A DNA stretch of 45,362 nucleotides from a bacterium (GTDB lineage: Bacteria > SZUA-182 > SZUA-191 > JAJRXT01), in the NCBI GenBank assembly GCA_024277675.1, contig JAJRUS010000035.1, forward strand, positions 1 through 45,362, in the 5' to 3' direction. The position numbers and the translations under genes are program-made. A model generated the notes under the pieces. The model saw nothing but the letters and a program-made list of their open reading frames with translations. It made no database searches and was not told the DNA's origin. Below, one piece after another: positions 1-9,732 of the stretch. Position 1 is the first letter of the stretch. Every line of letters begins with the position of its first letter.

Positions 1-76
1 AAACATAACTCAAGCGAAAATTTGAGTTGTTATAGGAATGCAAATTGTTTGCGATGGGCTTTCCCCCCCCTTTTTT

Positions 77-217
77 TTAAAACTGAATTAAGCGACAATC
101 CCCAAAATCAAATAAAAACAGCAGCGCCGGGATGATTACCGTACCGCCACCGATACCAAGCATGCCACACAGTACCCCCGCCGCCACCCCTATCAACATC
201 AAATAAACGTTTATCAT
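77..217 (-). pseudogene. N-terminal fragment of a TauE/SafE-family permease (46 codons)
   Basis: Minus-strand reading MINVYLMLIGVAAGVLCGMLGIGGGTVIIPALLFLFDFGDCRLIQF*, with the TauE-like GIGGGTVIIPAL motif and an aggaggt RBS; stops immediately before a T8/C8 homopolymer tract. Confidence 0.55.
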
Positions 218-249
218 GTGCACCTCCTAAATAACCCGCACCCTCCGGG

Positions 250-966
250 TCAGACAAAAAAGCTCAAAAAATCGTTTTTCAACATTTTGAGGCTTATTTT
301 GCTCAAGTCCAATATTCCCAGCGGCTGGCTTACTATCTCCAGCTTCCCCTGTTTTATGGCTCCGATTACCGATCCCACATCTTTCTCCGCTTCAACCAGT
401 GAATAGGTGGCTCCCAACTGATAAAGCATATGAGTATCGGACATCCCCACCAGTGGCAAGCCATATTCCAATGCTTTTTCAGCCGCTTTTTTATTAAAAT
501 TTATCTGCTTACAATAAAAATGGCAAAACTCCAAACCATCGAATATGTGCCGATAACGGTCAAATTTCCCCTGTATGGAAGCGGAACTCGGGTAGAAGGG
601 ATGTGGCGCCAGGCAGAGGTTATCTTCTGCTTTAAGTTTTTCAATATCGTAAAAGCTGTTTATATGATTATTTGAAAAATCGAAGTTGTATAACAACACA
701 TGCTTATGCCTAATTGTGGCCTCCATCCCGGCAATCAGCAATATCCCCCGGCAAGCGGCATAATCGGCCAGATACTTATCATAAGTAACCAAATCATGAT
801 TGGTAATGGAGAGTACATCAAACCCCTGCTGGTGGGCGGCATCAATAAGTTGTTGGGCGGTGCACTCAGCCGCCTCTGGTTTTTTCCCATCGAGGGTGTG
901 CATATGTAGATCAACTTTCAACTTTCGCTTCATATCAATATAACCAGCCTCTATTACCGCTTCCAA
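250..966 (-). CDS. PHP-domain metal-dependent phosphoesterase
   Basis: DLHMHT...SITNHD motifs near the N-terminus and a late MSDTHML motif, typical of PHP domains. Confidence 0.85.
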   Translation of the reverse strand: MEAVIEAGYIDMKRKLKVDLHMHTLDGKKPEAAECTAQQLIDAAHQQGFDVLSITNHDLVTYDKYLADYAACRGILLIAGMEATIRHKHVLLYNFDFSNNHINSFYDIEKLKAEDNLCLAPHPFYPSSASIQGKFDRYRHIFDGLEFCHFYCKQINFNKKAAEKALEYGLPLVGMSDTHMLYQLGATYSLVEAEKDVGSVIGAIKQGKLEIVSQPLGILDLSKISLKMLKNDFLSFFV

Positions 967-1011
967 TTATAACCAACGGCAGCTTAAGCTCAATTTGGAA
1001 TTGCCCCTTAA

Positions 1012-2625
1012 TTAGTTTGCAGCCTGGGTTTTCTCCTTATCGGAAGATGCTTCTTTAGTATCATTACAGGTTGGAATCCTGGCATACACCGGAGCCGGAA
1101 CCTTGAAGCGCTCCACCAGGATTTTCTTGAGTAATTTATAGGGGGCCGTTCCGGAAACGTAGCTGGTGGATTGCCACAACCAGAGCAGAAAGCGCAACCC
1201 CCAACGATGCAGAAAATCGTTCTTTTCCATCAGTGCAAGTATGGTATCGGCCGGAAAAAATTGTATCATCGACATCAGCAAGTTATAATAATTACTCTTT
1301 TTATAAGCTTGATAATGCTTCCGGTAAACCTCTTCCCGCGCATCTTTAATTATACCGTCTTTGATGGCGCGTTCGGTAAGCTTGGCCCCGGGATACATGG
1401 TCAGCGAGAAGAGTTGAAGCTCATATGGTTTGGGAATTTTAGTCAGTAGCCGGATAGTCTCTTTATAATCCTCATCCGTCTCATAAGGATTATCCAGGAT
1501 TACATCATACAGCGGGACAATCTCTGGAAACCTGTTGATAATTTTGGTGGCTTCCAGCAATTTATCGATATTATCCCGCCGGTGGTAGATTTCCTTTAAG
1601 GTGCGCCGGCTGCCGCTTTGAATCCCCATCTGCAAATTAAAAAGCCCCCCCTCGGCCAACAGCCTTAAGCCCTCAGGGGAAACATTTTCCGGGCTGACGC
1701 AGGCTGAAAATGGAATCCCCACTCTTTCCCGGTACATTTTAGTAAAGTTGGCAATCCAGGAAATATCCTGTCCCATCAGTAATGTTTCATCGGAAAAAAC
1801 CACATACGAAATTTTGGGAAAGCGGTGTTTTATATCAGCCAGTTCCTCAATCACCTTTTCCACCGAACGCCTTCTCAGGAGTTTGCCTTTCCCGGCATAG
1901 GTCTCCCGCAAGGTACTGTTAAGACAGTAAGTGCACCCATAGGGACAACCGCGGGTGGCCAAGGCTGTATAACCATATGAATCCGGCCCATGGACGTGAG
2001 GCAGAAAATTATAGAGCAGCTCATCGGTCATCTTGACCACATCGAACTGGTGGCATATATAGTGGTTGGAGATGTCGAAGTCCTGGGCGGGATAGCGATC
2101 CAGGTCCTGTACCAGCGGGCGCAAGGGATTCTCCACCAGCTTTCCATCCTTTTTGTAACAGAGATTGGAAACATCTTCCCACGATTTTTTATCCCGAATA
2201 CGCTCGCATAGTTCCAGCATCACCTCTTCGCCCTCGCCGCGACAAACTATATCCGCATACTGAAGGCATTCATCGGGGGCCACGGTAGCATGAATTCCAC
2301 CCCAGATGACAGGCACATCAAATTCTGTTTTAATATGCTGGGTAATCATGCGGGCATGCTCAAAGAAGTTGGTGGTCAGTGAAATCCCCACCAAACTATA
2401 TTCCCGCGCAGCCACCAAACGGTTAATCGGCGCAATTATTTTCCTGGCCTGTTCTTCATCAAAAAATTTCTTATGCGGATGAAATGTGCGGCGTTTCTCT
2501 AACAGCACGAACGGAATGAGTAGTAAATCAACCTCATGTCCGCTTGATTTCAAATAAGCGGATATCTTACGGGCGCCATAATCAAAAACATAATATCCGC
2601 CAAGCACTACCAACAACGTTCTCAT
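1012..2625 (-). CDS. B12-binding domain radical SAM protein
   Basis: N-terminal cobalamin-binding-like region, CPYGCTYC radical SAM motif; start moved to MRTLLVVLGG, preceded by aaggtgg (ORF extends to 2673). Confidence 0.85.
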   Translation of the reverse strand: MRTLLVVLGGYYVFDYGARKISAYLKSSGHEVDLLLIPFVLLEKRRTFHPHKKFFDEEQARKIIAPINRLVAAREYSLVGISLTTNFFEHARMITQHIKTEFDVPVIWGGIHATVAPDECLQYADIVCRGEGEEVMLELCERIRDKKSWEDVSNLCYKKDGKLVENPLRPLVQDLDRYPAQDFDISNHYICHQFDVVKMTDELLYNFLPHVHGPDSYGYTALATRGCPYGCTYCLNSTLRETYAGKGKLLRRRSVEKVIEELADIKHRFPKISYVVFSDETLLMGQDISWIANFTKMYRERVGIPFSACVSPENVSPEGLRLLAEGGLFNLQMGIQSGSRRTLKEIYHRRDNIDKLLEATKIINRFPEIVPLYDVILDNPYETDEDYKETIRLLTKIPKPYELQLFSLTMYPGAKLTERAIKDGIIKDAREEVYRKHYQAYKKSNYYNLLMSMIQFFPADTILALMEKNDFLHRWGLRFLLWLWQSTSYVSGTAPYKLLKKILVERFKVPAPVYARIPTCNDTKEASSDKEKTQAAN

Positions 2626-2770
2626 AAGCTCATTTCCACCTTCTAAGTCAAAATGTTCAACAAATGCTGGCATATAGATACTTATAGTTTAAGGTTTTCC
2701 AGCTTGAAAGTCAAATGCAAGCTTAGGTTTGTCAAGCACATTTAAGTAATAATAGCCATAAACCCTTGTA

Positions 2771-2803
2771 GGAGACTACCCTCGCGGTCTCCCGATATTC
2801 GGG
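2771..2803. repeat. Two abutting hairpins in the intergenic region
   Basis: GGAGAC...GTCTCC (2771-2792) and CCCGAtatTCGGG (2791-2803). Confidence 0.45.
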
Positions 2804-2937
2804 TGGCGACAAGCCCCATTCCTATATCAACCGGTTGTATTTTCAGGCTTTATGCAAGTAACAACAGCAAAGCTGTCCACGACTCAGGAATATTAGTTAA
2901 GTGGGTTAGGTTAAGGTACAAAACTTAAACAAAAGCA

Positions 2938-4830
2938 TCACCGTTTAAAATTTTGCTTATACCAGATTTGAAATAAGATCAGCATAAATAAGCGCTCGCC
3001 ATGGTTTTTCTTATTCTCCAGATGTTCGTGCAACAACTGTTTGACATATTTTGGAGCAAAAAAGTTTTGTTCTCGCAGTGTAGCATCTGAGAAGAATTCC
3101 TGTGCATAATCCCTTAGCTCATGCCTGAACCAACTGTCAATCGGCAGCAGGAAACCCTGTTTATGGCGTTTTAGAATTTCACGGGGCAGCAGCTCGCACA
3201 TAGCGTTTTTAACCAGGGCTTTAAGCGTCATTAAGGTCATTTTAAGCGACGGCGGGATGGTGGCTGAGAACTCCACCAGCCGGTGATCTAAGAAAGGTAC
3301 TCTGGCCTCTAAGGAAACCGCCATGCTCATTCTGTCTACTTTAGTAAGCATGTGATCCGGCAGGCAGGTCTTAATATCCACATATAAACGCTTATCCAGA
3401 GAATCGTAGCCCTCGGTATGCTCGAAATATCCACGGTAGATATCCGCCGGGTCATGGTTTAGCAGGCCGGCCATATCGGAATGATACAACTGCTCTTTGG
3501 CGGCTTTATCAAAGGCATAGAAATGCTGTATATAGCGTTCATCCGGCGCCATGTTCAAAAGCCGGGTCTTCTTTATGGTCTTCTCCAGATAATCCCTGAG
3601 TTTAAAATCAGCCGGCAGGGGATAGGAAAATAATTTCAATAGCGGCAGGATTATATTGTTGCGCAGGCCTAAGGGAAGTTTTGCATAATACTCAGCCAGG
3701 CTTTCCGACCAGTAGCGTTCGTAGCCGGCAAACAGTTCATCTCCACCATCCCCGGTTAAGGCTACGCTTACGTGCTGACGAGCCATTTTGGAAACCACAT
3801 AAGTGGGTAAGGCAGATACAATGGCAAACGGTTCATCGGTATGCCAGACGAATTTGGGTAAAAAGTCCACTATATCGGCGGCTACTTTAAACTCATGATG
3901 TTCGGTATGAAACTTATCCGCTACCAGCCGGGCATATCCCAGCTCATTAAAGGCGCTGTCGGCAAAGCCGATGGAGAAGGTCTTAACCGGCTTATCCATT
4001 AGCCCGTGCATAAGCCCGACCACCGAGCTTGAGTCAATACCCCCGCTTAAAAAAGCCCCCAGCGGAACGTCACTTGCCAGCCTCAATCTCACCGAATCTT
4101 CCAGTAACTCCCTGAGCTTTTCCAGATAATAGGTTTCTGATTTGTCGGTTTGCGGTTGATAGTTCAGTTCCCAGTATTTTCTTGTCTTAATTCCATCGGC
4201 GGTGCAAATTAACATATGACCGGGCAGCAGTTTCTTAATCCCTTCGAACATGGTATAAGGCGCCGGCACAAACTGGAAACTCAAGTAATAATTCAAGGCC
4301 TTATGCTCAACCCGGCGCACTACCGCCCTATGTTGCAGGATGGATTTTATTTCGGAGGCAAAGATCAAGCGCTGCTTGTCAAGCCAGTAATGTAGCGGCT
4401 TAATTCCTATCCGGTCTCTAAAGATTAATAGTTTTTGCTTATGCTCATCCCAGATAGCAAAGCCAAACATACCATTTAATTTCTCTGCGCAATCCTCACC
4501 ATAATCCTCGTATAGATGGACTATGGTTTCGGTGTCGCTATTGGTATAGAATTTATGCCCCCTGGCCTCTAACTCCTGTCGTAAGGCTTTATAGTTATAT
4601 ATCTCTCCATTTAAGATTACCCAGACAGATTTGTCTTCATTATGAATCGGTTGCTGACCGGTCTCAAGATCAATAATTTTAAGGCGCCGCATGCCCAAGC
4701 CGATGTTGCCTTTAACCAGAAACCCTTCATCATCAGGCCCCCGGTGAATCATCACCTGACACATCTGCTTTATGGTTTCAGTTGAAACCGGTTTCCTGGA
4801 TAAATTATAAATACCGACTATGCCGCACAT
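2938..4830 (-). CDS. asnB: Asparagine synthase (glutamine-hydrolyzing), exopolysaccharide-locus amidotransferase type
   Basis: MCGIVGIYN N-terminal nucleophile Cys, RGPDDEG, LSGGIDSS PP-loop. Confidence 0.93.
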   Translation of the reverse strand: MCGIVGIYNLSRKPVSTETIKQMCQVMIHRGPDDEGFLVKGNIGLGMRRLKIIDLETGQQPIHNEDKSVWVILNGEIYNYKALRQELEARGHKFYTNSDTETIVHLYEDYGEDCAEKLNGMFGFAIWDEHKQKLLIFRDRIGIKPLHYWLDKQRLIFASEIKSILQHRAVVRRVEHKALNYYLSFQFVPAPYTMFEGIKKLLPGHMLICTADGIKTRKYWELNYQPQTDKSETYYLEKLRELLEDSVRLRLASDVPLGAFLSGGIDSSSVVGLMHGLMDKPVKTFSIGFADSAFNELGYARLVADKFHTEHHEFKVAADIVDFLPKFVWHTDEPFAIVSALPTYVVSKMARQHVSVALTGDGGDELFAGYERYWSESLAEYYAKLPLGLRNNIILPLLKLFSYPLPADFKLRDYLEKTIKKTRLLNMAPDERYIQHFYAFDKAAKEQLYHSDMAGLLNHDPADIYRGYFEHTEGYDSLDKRLYVDIKTCLPDHMLTKVDRMSMAVSLEARVPFLDHRLVEFSATIPPSLKMTLMTLKALVKNAMCELLPREILKRHKQGFLLPIDSWFRHELRDYAQEFFSDATLREQNFFAPKYVKQLLHEHLENKKNHGERLFMLILFQIWYKQNFKR

Positions 4831-4841
4831 AATGAATTACT

Positions 4842-5996
4842 TTACTCGCTACGAACGCTAAAGTTCGACAAGCCTTCCAGACTTAAGTTTATAAATAAAT
4901 CTTCAAACTTTTTTATAATAACCGCCGTGGAAAAATCAGCCGCTCTTTTTTTAGCATTTTCCGAAAGCTGCTTACCGTAATCGTGATTTTCCTTTAGGAA
5001 GATAATCTTTTCCGCCATAATCTCAGGCGTTGCCGGGGGTACAATTATGATTTCCCGGCCATCTTCGGCAACATCCCTGACTCCGGAAACATCGGTAAAT
5101 ATTATCGGCATACCCAGCGCCATCGCTTCCAGCAGCGCCCCCGACATTCCCTCATATAATGAAGCCATGGCAAACACATCGGCTCCTTTTACGGCGCCAA
5201 AGGGATTTTCCTGAAAGCCAGGAAAGTTTACTTTATCTGACATACCAAGTTCTGCTGCCAAAGCCTTTAGTTTCTCCTCCTCGGGGCCGGTACCTAATAT
5301 TTGCAATTGACAGGGGAATTTCCGATTAACGATTTTGATAGCTTTAATCAGATGGGCATAGCCTTTTTCAATGCTCAGGCGCCCCATGGAAGCTACCGTA
5401 AAAATGCCGTTTTGCGGCGATAATTCAGTAGCCTGGAAAATTTGGTTTTGAATCGAGGTTATGTCAACCATATTCGGGATAAAGGTTATTTTATCGGCGG
5501 GTATATTAAAATTGCCTGTAAGATCCTGCCTTATCCGGCTTGATATAGCTATAACAGTATCCGCACGAGGGTAAATCAACCCGGTAAGTAATTTTCGCAA
5601 GTGTTTGAAATTAGCCCGCTCAAAGCCTTGTGACAGCGGAGTTGTTTCATTTATTATGACCCCGGGCCGGGGCTTTTTCAGGAATATTCCAGCCAATATG
5701 CTGACTATATTGGCATCCCACAGCCGGGAGTACACCACCTGGGGCCTGGTTGAGACAATAATCTTTCTAAGCCGGTAAATCGCTTTCGGGTACCCAGAAC
5801 CAGCGGTCAGCCCAAGGTCATAAACCTTTATATCAGCCGGCAAATGCTGCATATAAACGCCGCTGGCCTTAAGCAGGCAAACGGCTAAATCAAACTTGTT
5901 TTTATCCAGGTGGTTTAGCAGGTGCATAAACTGCCGCTCTGCGCCTCCACCCCCCAGGGAATAACTTATAGCTAATATTTTTATTTTATCGGACAT
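4842..5996 (-). CDS. Glycosyltransferase family 4
   Basis: GGGGAERQ N-terminus and SLYEGMSGALLEAMALGMPIIFTDVSGVRD donor-site motif. Confidence 0.9.
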   Translation of the reverse strand: MSDKIKILAISYSLGGGGAERQFMHLLNHLDKNKFDLAVCLLKASGVYMQHLPADIKVYDLGLTAGSGYPKAIYRLRKIIVSTRPQVVYSRLWDANIVSILAGIFLKKPRPGVIINETTPLSQGFERANFKHLRKLLTGLIYPRADTVIAISSRIRQDLTGNFNIPADKITFIPNMVDITSIQNQIFQATELSPQNGIFTVASMGRLSIEKGYAHLIKAIKIVNRKFPCQLQILGTGPEEEKLKALAAELGMSDKVNFPGFQENPFGAVKGADVFAMASLYEGMSGALLEAMALGMPIIFTDVSGVRDVAEDGREIIIVPPATPEIMAEKIIFLKENHDYGKQLSENAKKRAADFSTAVIIKKFEDLFINLSLEGLSNFSVRSE

Positions 5997-6160
5997 GTTT
6001 CCTTAAGTTGGACTTTGCGATAAATCTACTATAAGTATTCCAATATTACTTTAGCAGATTGTCTTTGCTTGTCAAGGTTGGAGTTCTTCCACACGTCATA
6101 CCGTTACAGCGGGTAATGAACTTATGGGGGGAGCCTTGTGTAATAGCCGAAATAAAACAG

Positions 6161-8044
6161 TTAATAGCGCTGCAGTTGTTGGGGGACGTACCACTTAATG
6201 AAATTATAGGTGATACCCAACGGGGCGGGTTTGATGCCCTGGAAGCGGGAGCTGATGGTGGGTAACGCTTCAGCTATATATAGAAAGGTGTATGGTTGTT
6301 CCTCAGCCAGAATCTCCTGAAAGCGGAAGTAGTATTTCTTTCTTTCCTCCTGATCGAAGGTGTGGCGGCCTTTTTCCAGTAACTCATCCACTTCCGGGTT
6401 TTTATAGGAGATGAAATTATATTCCTTGGGACCGGTCTTGCTGGAATGCCAGACATTATAGGCATCCGGATCGATCGAGCCTGACCAGCCCAGGATTACC
6501 GCATCGAATTTCTTTTTATCCACAAATTCCTTTAAAAAAGCCGCCCATTCAACAATCCTGATTTTCACCCGGATCCCCACATCCCTGAGCCGGTGCTGGA
6601 TTATCTCAGCGGTTTTCTTACGCAAGTCATTGCCCTGGTTGGTAATAATGGTAAACTGAAAAGGCCGGCCCCGCTTGTCTAAGATACCGTCCCCGTTACT
6701 ATCCAGCCAGCCGGCTTCGGCCAACAATTGCCTGGCCCGCTTGGGATCATAGTCATAGCTTTTTACTTTGGGATTATAATACCAGGTGCCCGGTTTATAG
6801 GGGCCATTGGCTATTTTACCTAAGCCCATCAATACCCCATCAACGATTTCCTGTTTATCAATGGCATATGAAATAGCCTGGCGTATTCTTTTGTCGGCAA
6901 ATTTTCTGTTCAGCAGATTATATCCCAGGTACGTATAGCCGAAGGAAAGGTAACGATACTTATTATACTGTCTTTTAAACTCCGGTGTTTCAGTTTGCTT
7001 CAGATATTGCAACGGTTCAAGTCCCATGCTGTCAATACCCCCGGCCCGTAGTTCAAGGAACATGGTAGCCCGATCGGGGATAATACGGTAGATATAACGA
7101 TCTATATAGGGGCGTCCCTCAAAGTAATCGTGATTGGATTCCAGCACTATTTTCTCCCCGGTGCGCCATTCCACAAACTTATAAGGGCCGGTGCCTATAG
7201 GATGGCGAGTCAGGGGACTTTTGGTTATATCTTTACCCTCCAGTAAATGTTTGGGCAGAATACCCATCCCCCAACTGATCAGCGCCGGGGCAAAGGGCTT
7301 CTCGTAAGTTACCCGGAAGGTATATTTATCCAGCACCTCAGCCTTTTTTACCATCACATAATTGCCCCGATAAGGGGTGGGAAGCTTGGGATCAACAAGT
7401 GATTGATAGGTAAACATTACATCCTCGGCGGTACATTCCACTCCATCATGGAATTTTACCCCCGGCCGCAGATGGAAAGTAATGCTAAATCCGGTTTCCT
7501 TTTCTGCCTCAGATTCAGGCTCTCCAATCTTATCCTCTTTAACTTCTTCCGGCTCGGCTTGATACTTATCGCAATCACCATAAACCAACCGTTTGTCCGC
7601 ACTTTCTATCTCCCAGCAATCGGCCAGGTCGCCCACAACATTCAGGTCTTTATCGTATTTAACCAGGCCGTTATAAACCAGGCCGGTAATATCACTGGAA
7701 GCGCTGTCGGTAACCAGAATGGGAATTAAATTGCTGGCGTCGCCGATGGAACTGTCAATAAAGGCATCCCCATAAGCAGGGGTATTCGACGGAGCGGGAG
7801 TTGAAGTGGGGCTTTCGGTTTTCTGCTCCTGAGAGCAACCTCCACACAGGAGGCCTAAAACAAGGATGATGGGAATAAACCAGCCAGGGGTCAATGCCCC
7901 CTGCCCCGGATTAATTATGCGATGAGCCGTTATGCTACATACCCCCTCCCGTCGGCTGCTGCCCAGCCAATGATGGAGGCTGTATTTTCGGCGAATACGT
8001 TTTATATGATTTCTTATACTTAAACTTAAGATAGACCAATGCAT
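6161..8044 (-). CDS. ABC transporter substrate-binding lipoprotein, peptide/nickel type (SBP_bac_5)
   Basis: FHLRPGVKFHDGVECTAEDVMFTYQSL, IGTGPYKFVEW motifs; lipobox LLCGGC lies about 70 residues in, so the true start is probably downstream (ca. 7.8-7.9 kb). Confidence 0.9.
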   Translation of the reverse strand: MHWSILSLSIRNHIKRIRRKYSLHHWLGSSRREGVCSITAHRIINPGQGALTPGWFIPIILVLGLLCGGCSQEQKTESPTSTPAPSNTPAYGDAFIDSSIGDASNLIPILVTDSASSDITGLVYNGLVKYDKDLNVVGDLADCWEIESADKRLVYGDCDKYQAEPEEVKEDKIGEPESEAEKETGFSITFHLRPGVKFHDGVECTAEDVMFTYQSLVDPKLPTPYRGNYVMVKKAEVLDKYTFRVTYEKPFAPALISWGMGILPKHLLEGKDITKSPLTRHPIGTGPYKFVEWRTGEKIVLESNHDYFEGRPYIDRYIYRIIPDRATMFLELRAGGIDSMGLEPLQYLKQTETPEFKRQYNKYRYLSFGYTYLGYNLLNRKFADKRIRQAISYAIDKQEIVDGVLMGLGKIANGPYKPGTWYYNPKVKSYDYDPKRARQLLAEAGWLDSNGDGILDKRGRPFQFTIITNQGNDLRKKTAEIIQHRLRDVGIRVKIRIVEWAAFLKEFVDKKKFDAVILGWSGSIDPDAYNVWHSSKTGPKEYNFISYKNPEVDELLEKGRHTFDQEERKKYYFRFQEILAEEQPYTFLYIAEALPTISSRFQGIKPAPLGITYNFIKWYVPQQLQRY

Positions 8045-8047
8045 AGG

Positions 8048-8575
8048 CTATTCTTGGGGGACTTCTGCGTTGTCGGGCACTGCCGGTACGGCAACTGGAG
8101 GTTGTGGAGTGGATACAGGAGGAGGAGTCGTTTGTTTTTCCCGGGCGACTGCCGCCGGTGCAGGAATATCGACCCCCGCCACCTCTGCCGGAGCAACAGC
8201 TTCTCCGGTTTCAGGAATTGCTGCCGGGGCGGAAACTTGATTCTCCTCTGTTGCGGGTGGCGTTGTAGCTTGACCGGGAGGTGCAGGCTGAGTAAAGGGA
8301 GCATTAATAGGCGATACTTCCGACTGCTCATGAATAACCGATGGGGTCTCAATAGAAGAGAAAAAGGCCAGAATTAACGAACCACACATAAAAATTACCG
8401 CGGCGGCGGTAGTCAATTTACTCAATAAACCACCGGCTCCGCTGCTGCCGAAGGCGCTCTGGCTGCCCCCGCCAAATACAGCCCCCATGCCGCCTTCCTG
8501 GCCAGCCTGGAGCAACACTACTACTATTAAGAAAAGACATACCAATACATGAATAACAATAAGTGCGGTTTGCAT
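8048..8575 (-). CDS. secG: Preprotein translocase subunit SecG with Pro/Ala-rich C-terminal extension
   Basis: VLLQAGQEGGMGAVFGGGSQSAFGSSGAGGLLSKLT hallmark. Confidence 0.92.
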   Translation of the reverse strand: MQTALIVIHVLVCLFLIVVVLLQAGQEGGMGAVFGGGSQSAFGSSGAGGLLSKLTTAAAVIFMCGSLILAFFSSIETPSVIHEQSEVSPINAPFTQPAPPGQATTPPATEENQVSAPAAIPETGEAVAPAEVAGVDIPAPAAVAREKQTTPPPVSTPQPPVAVPAVPDNAEVPQE

Positions 8576-8618
8576 AACTTCTTCCTACCTAATTACAACC
8601 GTTCGGGTTGTGAAGTAA

Positions 8619-8849
8619 TTAAAGTGACTCCTTGTCAGCGTCAATAACAATCTGCTTTGTTTTTCTAACAAATTCTCTGGCATCATCTTTTAGAAATAAC
8701 ACTCCCCTGGCTGCATGGCAGATAGCATAATAGGCACGGGACACAGCATCAGCATATTTCCCGTCTTCATATAACAACTCAGCCACCTCAAGCTTTTCTT
8801 GGGCCAGAGCCAGCCTATGAGTAACCTCTAATTCCTTGGGGCTTGCCAT
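8619..8849 (-). pseudogene. HEPN-domain protein, apparently internally deleted
   Basis: LALAQEKLEVAELLYEDGKYADAVSRAYYAICHAARGVLF is HEPN-like; jumps from FLKDD to a C-terminal-like AREFVRKTKQIV; 76 aa total. Confidence 0.65.
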
Positions 8850-8877
8850 AGAACCTAACCCTCCTTCATCACATTTC

Positions 8878-9178
8878 TTATAAAAGAAAAGCCCTGCTTA
8901 ACCAAATTATTAAATTATCAAATTCAGTTATACTATAAACCTTGGGTGAAATATCAACCTTATACTTCAAGGAAACAGCCTAAGGCTATTCCGCAAACAT
9001 CTTTAGAAATCTCATAAGTCCTGTTCTCAAGTACCACTATCAGATCTATATCTGCCTCAGGATAACACTCCCCCCTGGCTTTAGAACCAAACAGCTCCAC
9101 TAAACAGAGATTGCCGCCAACCCTGTCTAATAAAGCTTGCTGAAACTCAGCTAAGGCTCTCTTTTCGGCGGATAGCAT
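8878..9178 (-). pseudogene. MNT-type minimal nucleotidyltransferase, frameshifted near the C-terminus
   Basis: LVELFGSKARGECYPEADIDLIVVLE (GSxxxG, DxD). Frame ends at ..CFLEV*, but the next frame continues YKVDISPKVYSITEFDNLIIWLSRAFLL*. Confidence 0.7.
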
Positions 9179-9438
9179 TTTTTACCTATTGGCAGTTCTT
9201 TTTATTTAAAATTTTATCCCTATCATTCCCTGTTTATCATTAAAGTCCTTCATCTGGTAAAAATTCCAGCCGCCCTTAAACCGAATACCCCCTTTTTTCA
9301 CAAACTCCCCCCCTGCAGATTTTAAAATACCAGCAGCTTCACCAACCACTTCTTCGGTAGCACCAGCACATACTGTCTGTACCTGAATTAGAATAGAATA
9401 GAATAAATCATATACTGCTTCATTGTATTCCCCCCAAT

Positions 9439-9732
9439 CTACCGTCTTATCCTTCTTTTAAGTCGCTCATAAAACTTTTCTCTTTTACCCGCCATTAAAA
9501 TTACGATAATTTTTTTGCCTTCAAAAACTTCGTAGACCAACCTATATTGATTACCTTTATATCTGACAGAGTATTTAAAAAATCCCTTCAGGGTTCCTTT
9601 TAATGGAACACTATACTTATGGGGGGCGGCGGAAATATTTTTAAAATGAATATCCCTTATTTCTTTTCTTAACTCCTTGGGCAGCCTGGCTATTTCTTTA
9701 TCAGCCTTTGAATGCAGCTTAATATTATACAT
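9439..9732 (-). CDS. RelE/ParE-family toxin
   Basis: MYNIKLHSKADKEIARLPKELRKEIR...YRLVYEVFEGKKIIVILMAGKREKFYERL. Confidence 0.85.
   Translation of the reverse strand: MYNIKLHSKADKEIARLPKELRKEIRDIHFKNISAAPHKYSVPLKGTLKGFFKYSVRYKGNQYRLVYEVFEGKKIIVILMAGKREKFYERLKRRIRR

Noticed and set aside
8026-8377. Overlapping ORFs on both strands in the secG tail
   Set aside because: Products of the GC-rich repetitive Pro/Ala codons of secG; Arg/Leu-rich nonsense composition.
9391-9405. (GAATA)3 as a microsatellite/CRISPR-type repeat
   Set aside because: Too short for an array; kept only for its frame-shifting position.
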